A stretch of DNA of 64,000 nt from Erythrobasidium yunnanense (GCA_001600175.1 BCJC01000009.1:186001-250000), one strand, 5' to 3'; shown: positions 43,901 through 57,611, counted from the stretch's first letter. Numbers and translations: made by a program. Notes: a model not told the origin generated them from the letters alone.

Positions 43901-46900
43901 TCACCCGAAGGCAAAGCTGGCATCAAGAGCCAGGCCGCTGCGCGCACGGCGTCTACTGTTCGCACTTTGAAGCGAAGTACCACTTCTGCTGCAGCACCTG
44001 GTACAGGAGCGAGTGCCAAGCTTCGCCAGACAAGTAATCGGGCTGTCGCAATAGCGGTACCAGCGGCTTCCTTGCGTAAACCGCTTTCCCCGAAAAGCGC
44101 TAGCACGTCCACCGCAAATAGCAAGCTAAACGTAACGCCGCCTCGAAAGTCCCAAAGATCAGGTCTCATATCAGATGCAGTCACGAAATCAGCATCTTCT
44201 CTCGTCACGCCCAACGTACTTCACCTGTTTGTCGAGCCCGAGATGACCCTGAATGCTCTTGGTAAGCTTGCACCGCCCTTCGATGCATCCCTACTCTTTA
44301 CTGAGGGTTCCCTACAGCGGTCCTGGCGAGCCTTCTAGCTATCTTTGAACATACTTTCCTTCGCCTGGGATGCTTACGTCTGCTCCGTCGGCTACAGGAG
44401 GGGCACAACGATGATGGTGAGTGGGTATAACCATCATCCGGCCTGTTTACTAAATCCATTGGATACAGACTACATCAAAACATCGTCAGAATTGGTTCAT
44501 GAATATACACAGCTTGGTAAATATGACCGCGCAGCCATGATAGTTGACCAAACGCAAAGCGTGGTAGACAAAGCGACTACGGCGCCGGCAGCCAAGGTCA
44601 TCTTCTTCCTTCGAAAAGCAATATATTTGACCATTTGCGGGACGTGCGAAGAAAGGTAATCGAGATCCTAGGTCGAGGGACCTGGCTTACGAATGACTTA
44701 ATACAGCGACGCGCTATATCAAACCGCCTCGGCCATCGAGTCCCAAGGCTCAGAGGAGACCACGGATAGCTCGTCCACCAAGCGGATCATCGCAAGAACT
44801 GAGCTGCTACATCGCTCGGCTCTGGCAGCTCATACATTCTCGCAGCTGCAATTCTCCAATGTAAGCGTTACTCACGGATGGATTGCACGGTTTGCTAAGC
44901 GCTATCTACCAGGGCAAGGCAACATGGGCAATGGATGCTGCTTTGCAATCTCTTCGCTTAGCCAATCGTGCCTTGTCCAACCTATCCCGGATCACTCGAC
45001 AATTGAACACCCGACAGAGTTTTGAACGTGATCCTCCAGCTGGCGAGGAATGCGACATGCCTGTCATAAGGTCTGGAACAAGCATACACAGTCACAACGC
45101 AGGCACTTTGGGCTGGAATGTGACGTCGCATCTGGTGTCCACAATGCTGTGGCTCTCGCACCTCTACAGCATAAGGGGCTCACTCAAACCAGCGGTCTAC
45201 TTCCTCCATCAGGCGGCAGACTTGGCTCAGACGATGAACGCTCCTCGCTTGCACGCAAAGGTCATAGCCCGACACATCGATCTAGATGCTGCTGCTGGAA
45301 GGCACGAGGGCGCAAACGAGAAACTTGTCCAGCTGGTTCAGATGTCAAAGGCTGTAGGTTGGGATACACTTGTGAGTCGAAGCGGCGCTGACATGGCTGG
45401 CTCAGGACGGTGGCCTCAGTGCTATCGATGTTATGCTTGTCAATGCCAATGCGGCGGCTGGGTCCGGCTATCACGAAGCTGCCCAAGAGCGCTTTGCAGC
45501 CGCTACGAAAGCACTGGCGAAGCTCGACAAAGGATACATCGATACTGAGCTGCAGCTGCAGAGTCCCGTTCGTCCATCCAAGATTTCACGAAGCAAATGT
45601 TCCGACGTGGGCGTACTCCCTGCTCTCCAAGGCCGGATTCTGCGTTCGCAGAGTACGTCAGACAGTTCTGAAAATATACGCACAGTAGCTGATGGTCATC
45701 AAGTCGCGCTCATGAGTTTAGAGGCCGACATCGAGACTCTGAAGCCCCTCTTAACGAAACTATCTGATCTGGCCCATCATCACTTCCATAGAGCAGACAC
45801 CTCATTACTGCAAGCCAAGATTCACTTGGCAAGCATTCTCGCGAAAATGAGAATGGACCCCCTGATGGGCTTGCTGCCCGAATCAAGTAAGTGCTCGTGC
45901 AGTGTGACAGACTCTTCAAAGTGTCTGACATGATACTTGAACAGTCTTGTCAATACCTTCGCTCGGCCACATCGAAAACAGCAGCCATACATCCCAAGTA
46001 GAAGAGGCATTTCGGCTCCTGAAGGACGTGGAAGACAGTCTATCACAGACAAGCCTCTATCAACCGCAGACCTCATCTGTCAATCATGCCAAGGACGCAT
46101 TCTCCGCTCTCGCAGCTATCCGACTACTGCAGGCCACCCTGACAGCTGTCTACGAGACACACGCTCCTGGTATCACCGCTGCGCTACAGGCTGGAGTGGG
46201 CTTAGCTTTGAGGCGGGAAATGCTCGATAGCATGAGCAACAAACTTCGTAGCGGAATCATCCAAGATGATCTGCGCTGGCCTGCTGCAGTGACAGCTGTC
46301 ACCGCCTCCGAAAACTCGTTACAGAAGAGACATAATCGGTACATGACGGAGCTGACCTCGTCAGCAAATGGACACCCGCAGACCGCTCCGCTTCTGCCAG
46401 CTGGATGGTCTGTGGTCTCACTGCATCTCAGCCAGGATTGCCGAAGTATTCTGGCTGTACGGTACGGCGATGCACGGTCACCGGTCATCTATCAAATACC
46501 CTTGGACCGTTTGGGCCGGCGGGAATCGGATGAGAACCTCCTGACTTTCGAGGTCGCCAATGCCGAACTGGTCGACATCGTCAGACAAAGCAATGAGAGC
46601 GCGCAAGCCGCAAAAGACATGAAGACATCTGAGGATAGGAAGGCTTGGTGGAAGCTGCGGAAAGAGCTCGAAGCTCGTCTTCACGACCTTCTCATCAATA
46701 TCGAAGATAGATGGTTTGGTATGCTCCGAGTAAGTACATTCCAGATATTCCACGAACCCAAGTCTCACGTTTTTCGTAGCATGCTCTGTTTCGTCCCGTA
46801 ACGCTAGCTGACGAAGCTGGCGTCAAATTTCTCGCACAACTGGAACAAATACTGCACAAGGCGATCCTGACAACCAAGGACAACAGATCGACGAAATTTG

Positions 46901-47999
46901 AGACTAATGTGCAAGCGTTAGAGAGCTTCCTCAGTCTGAAGAAGTCAGCTTCCGATGAGGATCTGGAAGACCTTCTCCACTTCGTTGTCGACTCTTACCA
47001 GTTTGCAGGGGTAAATGTCGCGTGCGACGAGATAGATGTCGATCAAGTGAGCAACGACATCGGCAATTGGTCTTCGCTAGAGTCGTCTGATCCTTATTGT
47101 AGGTCGTCGTGGATCTCCGATCCGCCCTCGATGACTATCACGCCAACCAACACGAGCAATCGCCTTCCATCGACGAGCACTTGTTCATTATCCTCGACAA
47201 GTCCCTGCATCTCTTCCCTTGGGAGTCCTTACCCTGCTTAGCCGGTCGATCAATTAGTCGTCTTCCCGCTCTGTCTTTCCTGCAAGATCGAATAGAGATG
47301 CAAGACTCCTGCACCAAGAGCGATAAAGTGCCTCATCCATATCCCGGCATGCTCATAAATCGTTCCAACGTCTATTATACACTCAATCCCGGTGGAGACC
47401 TGAAGCATACTCAGAATGAGTTCGAGACATGGCTAAGCACGCAAGGGTGGCAGGGTACTAGCGGGAGAGCTCCTCTGGAAGAAGAACTCAAGCGAGCTCT
47501 AATCAAACATGATCTCTACCTGTAAGTCATTTCCTCAGTTCGGGTTTGAGCGGGACTAAGCAACACCGTAGATACTTCGGTCACGGGGGAGGAGAGCAAT
47601 ACATCCGGCCTCGCATTATCAGAGATCTGCCTCGATGCGCAACGGCCCTTCTGTGGGGTTGTTCATCCGGTCATATAGCTGAGCAAGGTGATTTCGAAGG
47701 TACTGGCACGCCTTGGACGTACATGATGGCCGGGTCGTAGGTCAAGCAGAATCGATGTTGCCGTTTAACTGCTGATTAGTGCATGCAGACCTGCTGTCGT
47801 TGCGAACCTGTGGGACGTTACGGACAAGGATATCGATCGCTTCACTAAAGCCACGTTTGGACATTTCGGACTCACTTCAGAAGGTAGCACGCCGCTCTCG
47901 CTACCGGCAGCTATCGCAAGAGCTAGATCTGCTTGCAGTCTACAGTATCTCAATGGTGCTGCTCCGGTCGTTTGGGGCATCCCAGTAAGACTGGTCTGA
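40963..47999 (+). CDS. ESP1: Separase (peptidase C50)
   Basis: Separase cleaves cohesin Scc1 to trigger anaphase. The gene spans about 7 kb with a dozen or more short introns and encodes about 2,100 residues. ATG 40963 gives MPAPAAPRKKGTLTQQTATT, a Ser/Thr/Ala-rich basic head. A very long helical, TPR-like region follows (for example 41588-43530 and 44880-46730). The C-terminal protease domain is complete: SIDEHLFIILDKSLHLFPWE, MLINRSNVYYTLNPGGDL, then YFGHGGGEQYI with the catalytic His at about 47582 and TALLWGCSSGHIAEQGDFEG with the catalytic Cys at about 47660, then MAGSPAVVANLWDVTDKDID. It ends VVWGIPVRLV. Ser-rich stretches near 43920-44200 may be regulatory phosphosite regions. Confidence 0.95.
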
Positions 48000-48146
48000 A
48001 GTCAGCCGTAATGCTATCGGAGGTGTTGTTGTAGTTGTGGAATTCTGCGTGTTTATAGCATTGTTCATAGAGTAACGCTACAGAGAGTATCGACTATCTA
48101 CAATCACGACTGCTGACCTGCTGACCTATCTACGTACTTGGACTAT

Positions 48147-51100
48147 CTACAGCAACGGAGTACTACAGGTTGGACATCGACTATGGGCAGACAGGTATGA
48201 TCTAGTGCATGGTTCCGCGTGAAAGACGTGAAGACACTGTTCGCAAGAAAATCAGTACAGATCACCGTGATGCTGTTAGCGTCGACTTACTAATGGGAGA
48301 ACGCACTACTCGAGATCGATCAGCATGTCGCGAGGATATTTACAGCAGATGCACTTACAGCTAGTTCGTCCTCCTTGAATTGCAACAAGCAGATCTCGCA
48401 TCGATTACAGTTGATGCCTACACAGGAGAGCTTCTGCTTGGTCTTGCCTGTCCTGTCCGTCCGCTTGCGTTCGAGTTCCACTCGCCCGACTGGCAAGGAT
48501 TCGATCTCCTCGCCGGTAGCTGGTCTTGCAGCAGACATGTCAGCTTGGCGAAACTACGCAACGTGCATAACTGGTCAGCGATTTCGTCCTCGACATAAGA
48601 GCGTACGCTCTGCACTTACACCCCTTTCCCCGGCCGTCGAGCTATTGACACTGAGAGCGGCCGGAAAGGCTCTGGTGCCTGCTGCGTCATGACTGGGATG
48701 GAATCCATGTAATGTATTTCCAGAGCCGTAGTAACGGCTCGGCATTGCTGAAGTCGTCGGCTCTTGTTCATCGACAGGTGGACGAGGCAGAGGCCGGCGT
48801 GGTCGTGGAGGCGGCGCATGAGGCAGCGACGGCGAAGATAGCGAAGCAGAAGGTACAGAAGATGAGTATACGTGGCGAGGTCTAGCTTTCAGATTCGCGC
48901 GTGTAGCACCTGAAGGAGGGTTGGGTGAATCGGGCGGTCCTGATTGATCTTCTAGACTACTTCGGCGCGAAGATGGCCTGCCCTGGAATGAAAGAGGCCT
49001 TCGTGTTGCTGATGACCGTTGTAGACTCGAAGGCGGTAAGGGTGTAGCCTTCTCAACTTGAGTTTGAACATGCCCTTCTCGGTATATGTGCTGTTCCGGT
49101 ACAGCTAAGTCGTGCTCAAGTCCTTCTCTCACAGATCGCAGACCGGCCGGGGGGTGAGGTAACCCGGACAGGGGGAGAATGGGCTGTCCCGACGTTAAAT
49201 AGCCTGGTTCATACTGAAAACTGGGATGCGTGTCTTGATTGTCTTCGCTCGGATAGACATCCTCCAGCAAGGGCGGTGGCGGGGGCGGGAGTCTTCTGGG
49301 TCTGGGAGGACTGACGTGAAGAGCTTGTCTTTCCGGCATATCACGGCCCACCACTTGCCAAGCATGAGCCGGAGGATCTCTGAAGCTCACATCGTCCTCT
49401 CTGCCAACAGTCTCCCAAGTTGCATCCTCTTCTTGTACTCCAGACAAGCGGGAAGGGCCTGCTCTCAGAGTCCGACTGATCTCGGTTGCACCCTCCACAA
49501 CTTCTTCCAGGACTCGCTGACCTTGCGTCAGGACCTCTCTTACGGTGTCTCTGTCCCAGATCCCGCCCCATCGTTTTGGCGGAACGGGAGGAGGTTTTCG
49601 CTTGATGCTCAAGGGTCTGCTCAGAATAGCGGAAGCTCGTCGACCATCTTCAGAGCGCCGCCACGAAGCCGCGGCTACTTCCCGCTCAGAAGTACTGTCG
49701 AATCGGCTACCGCTCACGGATGGTGGCAGCGAGCCAGCGGTGTACGACAGCAAGGAAGAAGCTGGCGGTCGAGCTGTCGATTCACCGTCGGCCGAATCAC
49801 TGTCGGACGAATCGCTGGCGATTGGAGACAGGGAGAGATCGCCTTCATTGGAGGATGACGAGGAGGCGGATCGAGCAGAATGCAGGCTTGGAGCTTTCGG
49901 TGGGTGGCGAGATAGTCTTCGGAGATTGTCAGCTGACAAGGGATCAGTGGTCACTCGCGGTGGAGCCCGGGGCAATGTAAGGACTGGTAGACGATCGATG
50001 TCTTCGGAAGGACTTTTGACCACGATTTCGTTGCGAGTGGTTGGATTCTTCCTTGCAGACGGTTCTCCTTGCCTTGTTACTGGTCGCTGTACTTTAGCTA
50101 CAGTACCTACCTTTCGCGGTACCGATGCAGAGCCTGTCTGCTCTACCCGTGCAATTGGGAGATTGGCTGTCGGTTGAGGCTCAGCGGGTGTGGCACGAAG
50201 CATTTGGCTCTGCAGCTCTGCTGCAAGTCGGGCGTCCTCTGCTACTTGCTGCTGAATCCGCGCTTGCTCCTCGCTCGCCTCTAGCTGCGCGAGCGCATCG
50301 ATGGCCTCCTGAGCTTCGGCCTGCAATTCCGTCACCTCAGAATGTTGCTGATGATGTAGCTGTGGAGGCGTAGACAGTGACATCCTAGTAACAACCTCAT
50401 CTGAATCTATTCCTGCACGTTTTGACGGTCCATCTAGGTCTACGGATGGGGCATGACTGTCGCTTAAGGTATCGCTCACGGCGCTGAAGGTCTGTGAAGC
50501 ATCCCTTATCGTCCGCCCCGGGCTGTCGCTTCTGCGCGCCTCGATCTGGTCGGAGAGGATCTGGGCGATGCCTGATGTCCGTCTCTTCGAACTGGATTCG
50601 GAGCCCCCAGGTCCAGGGGATTCCTCTAGTACTGGTTCTGACGAGGTCGTAGACGTTGGAGGCATATACGAGGATTGTGATGGTGTCTCTTCCGGCTTGG
50701 GTTTCGGACTTGACGGTCCTTGCTGATCCCCGGCGGCGCGCACTGGCTCTTGTGAAGACATCGACTCTGCCCTCATGTCGCTGAACTCAATGGGCAACGT
50801 TGGAGAGGAGATTGACTGAGCGGCTGGCCGCGAGGCAGGATCGCTTGTTGCGCTCGTCCGCTTCGATCCACGCCGTAACAGAGCTTCGAGACGATCAAGA
50901 CCGGACGTGATACTTTCTCGCCGATCCTTCACCTCCTCCTCAGTTATCGACGATCTGGCTTTCCCTGCTGATTCTGCGTTCCTAAAGCTGTCACTACTAG
51001 GCGTCACTGGCACTGGCGGACTACTTGTTCGCGCATCGGCTTCGATGACACTTGTCAAATTCTTGGACTCTTTACGCTGCTCCTCGAAGCGCTTCAGGCG

Positions 51101-53102
51101 CGCCCGCCTCACTGAGCCAATAGATGGGAAACGGGAGGTTCCCTGCGCCAATTTGCCTTGTAAGCGAGATGCCAGCTGAGTAGGGCTCGGGGCCTGATGT
51201 TGCGGTGCAGATGAAGTTACCGGTTCTCGGGAAGTCTCCTCAGGCTCGATAGAGGCGTGTGTTGGATAGGGCGACGATAACACAACGGGCGCTATGCTAG
51301 TGTCTGCTTCGCTGTGCGCATGTGACGGGAGCTGCGTACTTGCGGACGAACCAGCACTCGCTGCCTGTTCCGCTAGTGGAAGGAGCGTACTTTCGTTCGT
51401 CGGCAAAGCCTGAGCAGGTTGTTCCAGGATCTCGCGTGAGTTCTGCTCAACGGCTTTGTACTTTCCCTTCGCTTCCATGCGCTTCAGTCGCTCGTCCAGC
51501 TGCAAGCCCGCCCTTCTCCAAGCCTCCCACTGTCTTGCATCCCAATAGTGGGCTGTGATTGCGTCGTTCCCGTCGGCAAATTTATTTGGAGCCACTCTGG
51601 CTCTGCCTAGGTCGTCCATGAGCTCCAAGGAGGTCTCAGACGAGTTGTAACCACGCTCATATAGTGTGAGCACGTCTGCATCTACATCTGGCCATTCGAT
51701 CTGCTCTTCTGGAGTCGGTGAAGGTGTTCGAGAGCGAAAAGCTGGTGGAGGCGAATTTGGAATCGGCGGTTGCTGCCTGGCAGCTGGAGAAGGATGCGAT
51801 TCAGGTCCGACTAGTCTCGAAGTATTAGGTGAAAGAGGTGAAGAAGGTTCTGGATCGAACTCGGCAAGGTAGGCATGCATAGGCGTGAAAGCAAGAGTAA
51901 TAGTAGATAGCGGCGCCGACCATGGCGGTGGAGGAGGCTCAGCTCCAACTTCATTCGCAGGCGCAATACGAGTAGAAGATGTTTGGCGCGGTTGCACACT
52001 TGTCGAAAAATTATTTTGCGCTTGAGATGGCAAGTTTGTAGCTGTAGTTGGATTATCATGCTCGAGGTCGGGAAGGTGATCAGAGGCCGCAGCTTGACCA
52101 TTCACGCTTGCGGCCTGGGATCGTAGGGATGTATTCGACGGCGTGACTGGCCTGAGTGTCCGCAGTTGTGTCTCAGCAGTGATCGCTGGCCGGGAGGTGG
52201 GCGGTCGCGATCTTGTCCCTGCAGTCCTAGCATGATCCTGAGCGGGCAGCACAGTGACTGTGACTCCAGCGGCTCCACTGATAGGCTGTGCAGCTGGCGC
52301 CTGGCTAGCGGATTCCTTCTTCTTCTTCTTCTTCTTTGCTGATTTTTGGCTGTCGTTGTCTGCTCGCGGCCGCGAAGATGTTGAAGCAACGGTTCCAGCG
52401 AGACTTGATGTACTGGCACTGGCAGCTGTATTGGCCGACACGGTCCGTGACAGATCCTGGCTGGCACTTCCACCTCTCCTGTCCTGCGTTGTCAATATCG
52501 CGGTATTGCTCGCCGGCATTGCCAAAAGATTCGAGTCCGATCTATTCCTAGTGTTTGTTGCTGCTTTGCTTGGGATAATGAATGAGACAGGTGCAGCAGG
52601 GGTCCCAGTGAGCCCGGCATTACGCACGGCATCTGCTATATCTCGCCGGTGTGATCCAGCTATGGTTGTATAGGTCGGTGTAGCCTTCTTCTTTCCCTTC
52701 CTATCGCCTGCAGATTCGCTCGAGCGCTTCTTCGAAGCATCTTCTCCTTTCGGAAGCGTGATCTGACTATGATGTCGCGGCTCATTTGCAGAAAAGGAGT
52801 TTGCAGATTGACTCCTGAAGCTGCTCGCAGGGTTCTGTAAGCTATCGGTACTCGTTGAAGCTGAAGCTGATCCAGCCAGAGGGACTGCTAAAGGCGAATA
52901 GACCGGAGCTGCAAGGGCCATAAAGCGTTAATCCAGCAGACCGTACGCTAAAGGCATATTCGCAAGCTTTACCAGTCCGTGCTAGATCTACACCTTTGCT
53001 GTTCGCAGCAGAACCTTCGCTTTTCTTGACCTTGCGAACCTTGGGCTTGCCTTCGCTATCATTTGTATTCGCATTACGACTTTGTTCAGGCGGTCTGGCC
53101 AT
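48147..53102 (-). CDS. RING-H2 ubiquitin ligase with very long disordered N-region
   Basis: The start is ATG 53102 (MARPPEQSRNANTNDSEGKP); an intron at about 52922-52979 leads into the main exon of over 4.3 kb. Almost 1,450 residues are Ser/Pro/Thr-rich and unstructured, with a Lys run (coded by a CTT microsatellite at about 52318-52340) and one predicted coiled coil (ELQAEAQEAIDALAQLEASE). The last three exons build a RING-H2 finger: CEICLLQFKEDELA, then a 15-base exon CVLPL, then CLHVFHAEPC and CPTC. All eight ligands are present (C-x2-C...C-x-H-x2-H-x2-C...C-x2-C). The stop at 48147 falls a few residues after CPTC. The E3 activity is inferred from the finger; the substrate is unknown. Confidence 0.8.
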
Positions 53103-53566
53103 GACGGAATCTTCAAGGCGATGGTATTGTAAGAGTATCGAGCCCGCAGACACTCATTGCCGGCCAGCAAGATTTGGTGACATTATGGTAAGTCGGCAAG
53201 CATAGCCATGTTCCGAATGGAGAGGTAACTTGGCTGCTTTCATCTTACGAGACAAAGAAGTACATAGATACAGTATACGTACATCACAGACCCCAGCTCA
53301 CCCACTGAGGAGAGGCATGGAGAAGGAATAAGGGAGAGAATTACATGCAGGAAAGGAAAAGAAACCAGAGTTACCCACTAAGTCTAGACATCTGCATTTA
53401 CCCCACAGTGCCGCGGTATAGTAGAAGCCCGATCTACTGTCTTGCAGCCTCTCTTGCGAGGCTGGACAGACGAAACGAGTGGATGTACTGATTGAACAAG
53501 GAATCGACGGATGTATACAAGAAGGATAAGATGAGATGGAATGGAGTACACCGGCAAACGGTTGCT
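53103..53566. other. Intergenic region of 464 bases
   Basis: This region lies between the RING gene start and the CCR4 end, both on the minus strand. It must hold the RING gene promoter and leader and the CCR4 3' end. No coding signal was seen. Confidence 0.35.
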
Positions 53567-56211
53567 CTACCGATGTGGATGTTGCAATGGCTTGAAATGC
53601 CTGGGAGGCGGCCCACCATCATTGTATTGTGGTTTGATCCGCAGCTCAGCCAGAATGGAGATGTGGTCTGACGGGAAGTGTGCATTCGGGAAGCCGACAA
53701 CCTTGTTGAGGTAGCTTTGGTCGATTTCTCCCAGTAAACCAGTGACGCTGAGAGCGGCCGAGTTGTACCAGATATAATCGATGACGCCTCGGAAGCCAGG
53801 GACGTAGTTGGTCAAATTCAAGCCGCCTGTGTGCTTCTCTGGTGATGACTCCAGGTGTGAATATGCCGACTTGAGAGAGAACTTGTGTGCAATACCGTCC
53901 GATGTATAGTGGCCGTAGATATGCTTCATAAAGTCTTCGTGATCGCCAGGTACTGAGCTGTTCGCCAAGAACTGGTAGACTCCGCTGTCTGTGACTGAGT
54001 TGAAGTCTCCGCAGATGATTGTTGGGATTTGACGGCCTTCGTTGTAATGAGGTGCCTTCTCGTACCCTTTACCCAAGTTGAGCTTTGGTGGGAGGCGTGC
54101 GAAGTGATCTGCCGTCTTTGTGATCTCGTCCATCATCATAGCTACCTGGACAAGCTTCACGTCACGGTACTCTGGATCCCAGTAGATGTGGACATCCGCA
54201 ACGATAAGCCGTGCGCCAGACTCCTTGTGCTCCAACAGAGCAAGGACTGCAATGTCATCACGTCGCATGACTCGGTTGAACATGTCCTCCGTCTTCTTGA
54301 AGTCCGGCCGGCGCATTGCAACCTGATTGAACTCGACCACTTGCTGCTCCACAAGCGAGAAACTACAAGCGGGATTGTCAGTCAAGAGTTACAATATCAA
54401 GCGAGTCACTCACGTCTCTTCTTTGTAAAAGATGGCGCATCCGTCGACGCTCCTTTTCTCATCCTGCGACATAGTACGCGCTCGAGATTTGGGGAAGTAG
54501 ACACCATCGTAGCCTTGCTCTGACAGATGATGCAGGAAGAACTCTTCGTATTGTGCGCCGTCGACTTCCTGCGAGCGTTTCAACCGTCAGCAACAAGAAG
54601 GCTTGATACAGGACTCTGACTTACTTGTAGGCACAGTATATCTGCACCATAGCCAATAATCTCTTGCAAGATGAGCTCTTTGCGGTAGTCCCATGACAGA
54701 GCCCAAGATGGGGTGTAGCCATACATGTTTGGGTTGGCATACTTCTCGCAGAGCACATTGAAGCTGAGTACTGAAAACGTTTCTGGCTCCGGTTGATTCG
54801 CATCTGCGACTGAGGGCAAGACGTCCGTGTCGACTGTGATCCATTCTCTGTCTGGCGGCGGTAGCGGAACAGGACAGGAATCGCGCAGGTAGCCGATAAG
54901 GCCTGTCGTGCCTTCTTTCTCCATCAGAGACCGGATATTATCGGAAAGAGGATTGCCCTCTATACCCAACATGTCCAGCTGATGAAGCGTTCCAAGTTCC
55001 GCAGGTAGAGTTGCCAGCTGATTGTCGAAGAGCAGCAATTCCCGCAGATTCGTGAGCATGCCTAGCTCTCCTGGGACAGAAGATAACTTGTTGCCCGAAG
55101 CGTCCAACAGAACCAAGTGAGAAAGAGAAGAGATGGCTGCAGGAAGGGTGGTGAGGTTGTTGTGCGGGACATAGAGGGTTGTAAGGAAGGCGTAGCGGAA
55201 GATCTCTGCTGACAGGTTGCGCAAGTGCATACCGCCCATGTCGAGCGTGCTCCATGGCTCTCCAAGCTTTTCGCGCTCAGCTTCGATGATCGCAGCTGTG
55301 TTGAGCTCCTTTGCAGTTGGCGAGGCATTCGTGTCTGCGCCAGGCGCAGCTGTCTTGCGTATATTGCTGACTGACGTTGTCCGCATACCGACAATCTCGC
55401 TGTCGCTTCGTTTGTGAATGCCGTTTGCGACAGCCTCTTTATCCTTGCCTTCCTTCCGCCCAATTGACATGCTGGGGTGCCGTGTTGGATCGCCTATGGG
55501 CACATTACCAGATGTCGTCATGCCACGCTGTTGTAAGTGCGCTGCTCGAGCATGGTGATGCGGAGATGTAGATGCCCTAGACATGGTCGCATACTGCATC
55601 TGCTGCCGTGCAAAGGAGGATTCCGAGTTTGCGAATGTCGGAACAGTCTGATTGGTCGATTGATTTGAAGCTGCGCCGTTGAGATGCGCATGCTGAGATG
55701 CTACCGCCATGCCGTGTTGTTGTGAATGGTGACCGGCATGCTGGCCGTTGGCTTGATGGCCTGCATGATGTGACTGTGGAGGTTGCTGTTGTTGCTGATG
55801 CTGGTGCGACTGCGACTGTGGGCCTAGATGCTGTTGTGGTGCAAATGGGTGAGGTGAAGCCCCAGGGCCTTGCGGTCCGCCAGCGCTGGGTGTCCCATGA
55901 TGACCAGGTGGCCCACCTCCTGGGGTAAGACCTGATCCATTGTGATGAAGACCTGGGCTCTGATGGCTTGCTGGTCCACCGAAACCTGGACCAGGCGGAG
56001 GGCCATGCGAACCTGGCCCGTATCCGGGATAACCAGCTGGCGATTGCGGCGGGCCAGAGTAGAATGGATGATGAGCATGGTTGGCGGGTCCAGGAGGTGT
56101 TGCGCCAGCTGCGCCTGCACCACTGCCTATAGGTCCGCTTCCAGATCCGCCATGGAGCTTCTGCATCAACTGCTGCTGATGCTGGTATCTTGCAGCTGCA
56201 GCACCTGACAT
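53567..56211 (-). CDS. CCR4: Ccr4 deadenylase (LRR + EEP nuclease)
   Basis: Ccr4 is the catalytic exonuclease of the Ccr4-Not complex that shortens mRNA poly(A) tails. ATG 56211 gives MSGAAAARYQHQQQLMQKLH; the first 180 residues are Gly/Pro/His/Gln-rich, as in fungal Ccr4. The LRR region (about residues 330-440) reads LVLLDASGNKLSSVPGELGM and LRELLLFDNQLATLPAEL and would bind Caf1/Pop2. The nuclease domain starts SVLSFNVLCEKYANPNMYGY and contains the Mg-binding Glu after ILCLQ, then VDGCAIFYK, the IICGDFNS motif and the final SDHISI His. Three short introns in 54364-54640. Length about 800 residues, normal. Confidence 0.95.
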
Positions 56212-57000
56212 GACAGATAGAAGTGTGCTTTGATGATCGGCTTGAGGATGTGATTGGTCGTCTCGAAGGGTGGTATCGCTACTTCAGCTGAGGGGAAGAA
56301 CTGATAGTGAAGAAGGTGTCGGTGTGCGTCGCGGGTTTCAGAGACAAGATTGGGTAGTGTTTAAGATATGCAGCTTCTGGCTGTATGGAATCGCTGGCCA
56401 ATCTTTAGGTAATCAGACGTCTTCTATCCCTGCTTCAAGCCTGAAGTCGAATGCTCAGCCTGAGATCCGGTCGAAGAGATATTCATCCTGTAGCAATGTA
56501 TGTTCTCACCTTGTAACGCAAGCAGTCGAAGCGCTGTCGATAGCTGCGACGGGAAATGCCAGGGTTTCAGCGCTCGCTGCCAGCCAAACGGGCCTAGCTG
56601 GCTAGCTGAAGCTGGCTGACCTGGCCTATCCTGACGAGTTCGCTGTATACGTTGATTCCAGATGCTTCTGCTATCTCTTTGCGTAGATGTATGGTACCGG
56701 GGTCGTGGATGGATGTGCGGGCAGCTCTGCGCATCGCTCGAAGTTTGGGCAGCCTGCGTAGGTCGATGTATCGTTCGTTCTGCACTCTACTTTGACGCTG
56801 GCAAGCTCATTGTAGCGGCGCAAATCGCAGCCGTTTTTTGGCGGGTCTAGGGTGTCGGGCTCTGCGCAAGCTGTCGTCGTCTTCCTTCGGACAAAGGATG
56901 CTTTAACCTTTCAAGCCAGAGCTTAACACTGGATGTTAGGCAATCTATAACACTTCTTAAGACGATATATAACACTCCTGCAATATCCTAAAAGGCAAAC
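56212..57000. promoter_or_regulatory. Divergent intergenic region, 789 bases
   Basis: This region separates the CCR4 and SHG1-like starts, which point away from each other. No supported gene. A run of related tagctggctagctgaagctggctgac words is at about 56590-56620. The region may hold a long CCR4 leader, as such leaders are common for this gene. Confidence 0.35.
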
Positions 57001-57611
57001 ATGTCGAGGCTGGATGAACGAGAAGCTCCAATAATGTCGGCCCAGGAACTCGTCGAGCGATACAAGAGAAGCGGCCAATTCGATGCATTGCGTAAACAGC
57101 TATTGACCGAATTCATGAGAAGCGTAAGCTGCTTTCCTGAGCTTCCTTAAGATTCAGCTCAAGAGCCACGTCTGACAGCCGTCCGGGGACGACTTTCTGA
57201 GGCGGATCGACGGAATTGTTGGCTCTTTCCCTTCTGACGTATGACATATCCTACTATGAAGCTCACTACTTCATCTGCCTGCCTGTCAAATGCCAGATCA
57301 AGCTTAAACTTGCGGATTCGAGCACGCGTAACCAGACTATCGTAAACACCGGCAGCGATGACATGCCTCCCGCTGGGCCTTCGCATACTGCTGCACAGCT
57401 TCAGAAGTCCCCTACGAGCAAGTCAAAGGCCGACTTTATGGACCAAGTAAAGCAAGAGCTTACAAGACAGACTGCATACTCAAGGGCGCAGGAAGATCTA
57501 AGGACCAACTTCCTCACCGGAACTAGAAAGAACAAAGTCGAGGACCAGCTCACACAGCTTTTGCAGGATGCACGGACCGACTCGCAAGGGAAGCAATCCG
57601 AGAAACGATGA
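57001..57611 (+). CDS. SHG1: Shg1-type COMPASS subunit (BOD1 family)
   Basis: Shg1 is a small subunit of the Set1/COMPASS histone H3K4 methyltransferase. ATG 57001 gives MSRLDEREAPIMSAQELVER, then YKRSGQFDALRKQLLTEFMR: the BOD1/SHG1 helix pattern (ELV..YK.SG.FD.LRK.LL..F). After an intron at about 57123-57179 the second exon continues SGDDFLRRIDGIVGSFPSD, which completes the domain. The C-terminal half is a charged helical tail with KSKADFMDQVKQELTRQTAY and ends KQSEKR. Two introns; the second (from about 57240) joins into a Ser/Pro linker. The symbol is given from family similarity only. Confidence 0.75.

Noticed and set aside
48070-48160. Repeated ctatctac and tgctgacc words after the separase stop
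   Set aside because: They are short, irregular and few; not more than chance in a 3' region.
49545-50177. A 210-codon plus-strand frame
   Set aside because: It is the mirror of the Ser/Pro-rich coding exon of the RING-H2 gene; low-complexity exons often leave long antisense frames.
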